DNA from: Bifidobacterium simiarum
Lineage (GTDB): Bacteria > Actinomycetota > Actinomycetes > Actinomycetales > Bifidobacteriaceae
Assembly (NCBI RefSeq): GCF_002802905.1
Contig: NZ_PEBK01000003.1
Span: 81,701-145,700 of the forward strand
DNA length: 64,000 nt
Direction of reading: 5' to 3'
The translations under genes were made by a program, and so were the position numbers. Numbering within the stretch: position 1 is the stretch's first letter; each line of letters starts with the position of its first letter. The notes under the pieces are model-generated. The model saw only the letters and a list, made by a program, of their open reading frames with translations. It was not told the DNA's origin and ran no database searches. This document shows positions 63,618-64,000 of this stretch, one piece after another.

Positions 63618-63986
63618 TCAGATCACCTCCGGTGCGAGGGACACGATCTTCATGAAGCGCTTGTCGCGCAGCTCACGACCGACCGGTCCGAAAATACGAG
63701 TGCCCTTGGGTTCGCGGCCGGAGCCGAGAATGACAGCGGCGTTCTCGTCGAACTTGATGTAGGAACCATCAGGACGGCGGGTTTCCTTCACGGTACGAAC
63801 GACGACGGCCTTCACCACGTCGCTCTTCTTGACCGATCCGCCGGGAATGGCGTCCTTGACAGTGGCGACGATGACATCGCCAATGCCTGCATAACGGCGC
63901 TTCGAACCACCGAGCACGCGGATGGTCAAGAGCTCCTTGGCACCCGTGTTGTCGGCGACACGAAGTCGCGATTCCTGCTGAATCAT
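63618..63986 (-). CDS. rplN: 50S ribosomal protein L14
   Basis: A complete 122-residue L14 ([20 protein letters not shown] to [13 protein letters not shown]). AAGGAG precedes ATG 63986 at the window edge, so the operon (rpsQ and earlier genes) continues beyond the right end. Confidence 0.97.
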   Translation of the reverse strand: MIQQESRLRVADNTGAKELLTIRVLGGSKRRYAGIGDVIVATVKDAIPGGSVKKSDVVKAVVVRTVKETRRPDGSYIKFDENAAVILGSGREPKGTRIFGPVGRELRDKRFMKIVSLAPEVI

Positions 63987-64000
63987 TGATTCTCCTTAAG

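Overview
The window is chromosomal DNA from a high-GC Gram-positive bacterium, almost certainly a Bifidobacterium (family level very likely, species not resolved). The reasons are the actinobacterial form of DapD, a type-Z S14 with zinc cysteines, a separate adk/secY/infA/rpmJ/rpsM/rpsK/rpoA/rplQ block, several GTG/TTG or leaderless starts, and intergenic spaces filled with short palindromic repeats. Nearly all genes lie on the minus strand. Exceptions are dapD, an M13 peptidase, one membrane protein and one secreted protein.

Layout. 1-9.3 kb: tandem intergenic repeats, a UPF0303 protein, gnd, an RluA-type pseudouridine synthase, a secreted GH30-like glycosidase and glmS. 9.3-13.5 kb: an amino-acid ABC importer with two substrate-binding lipoproteins. 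13.7-19.7 kb: smpB, a CHAP cell-wall hydrolase, ftsX, ftsE with a very long disordered tail, and prfB. 19.9-24.6 kb: a tiny membrane protein, dapD, a 1.1-kb repeat-rich gap, gltA and map. 24.8-31.4 kb: M13 peptidase, ssb, proS and a PIF1/RecD-like helicase. 31.5-36.7 kb: iron-type alcohol dehydrogenase, class-III aminotransferase, membrane protein and ribF. 36.8-43.1 kb: truB-rbfA-infB-nusA. 43.2-49.1 kb: two secreted proteins, one a 1,387-residue RCC1/Big2/DUF5648 surface protein. 49.4-52.9 kb: tRNA-Ser(CGA), then a transglutaminase with an ATP-grasp/alpha-E fusion. 53.2-64 kb: truA, rplQ, rpoA, rpsK, rpsM, rpmJ, infA, adk, secY and the distal spc ribosomal operon (rplO to rplN).

The genes are mainly housekeeping: translation, cell division, cell wall and central carbon. 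FtsEX and the CHAP hydrolase form a plausible division-hydrolase module. The two SBPs, permease and ATPase form one importer. The ATP-grasp/alpha-E fusion and transglutaminase form a widespread but poorly understood peptide-modification pair.

The most unusual material is outside the genes. (1) The 3' ends of gnd and dapD each occur a second time 165-168 bp downstream, and most differences between copies are synonymous, so both copies seem to have served as real gene ends. Each pair is separated by palindromes sharing a CAGTCC-ACC-GGACTG core. (2) Downstream of gnd there is a run of at least eight perfect stem-loops with compensatory changes between duplicated units. (3) Many genes carry, at or just after the stop codon, short tandem repeats that often copy the last codons and the stop. 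(4) Several dispersed palindromic repeat families recur across the window. I could not run any search, so novelty is not established.
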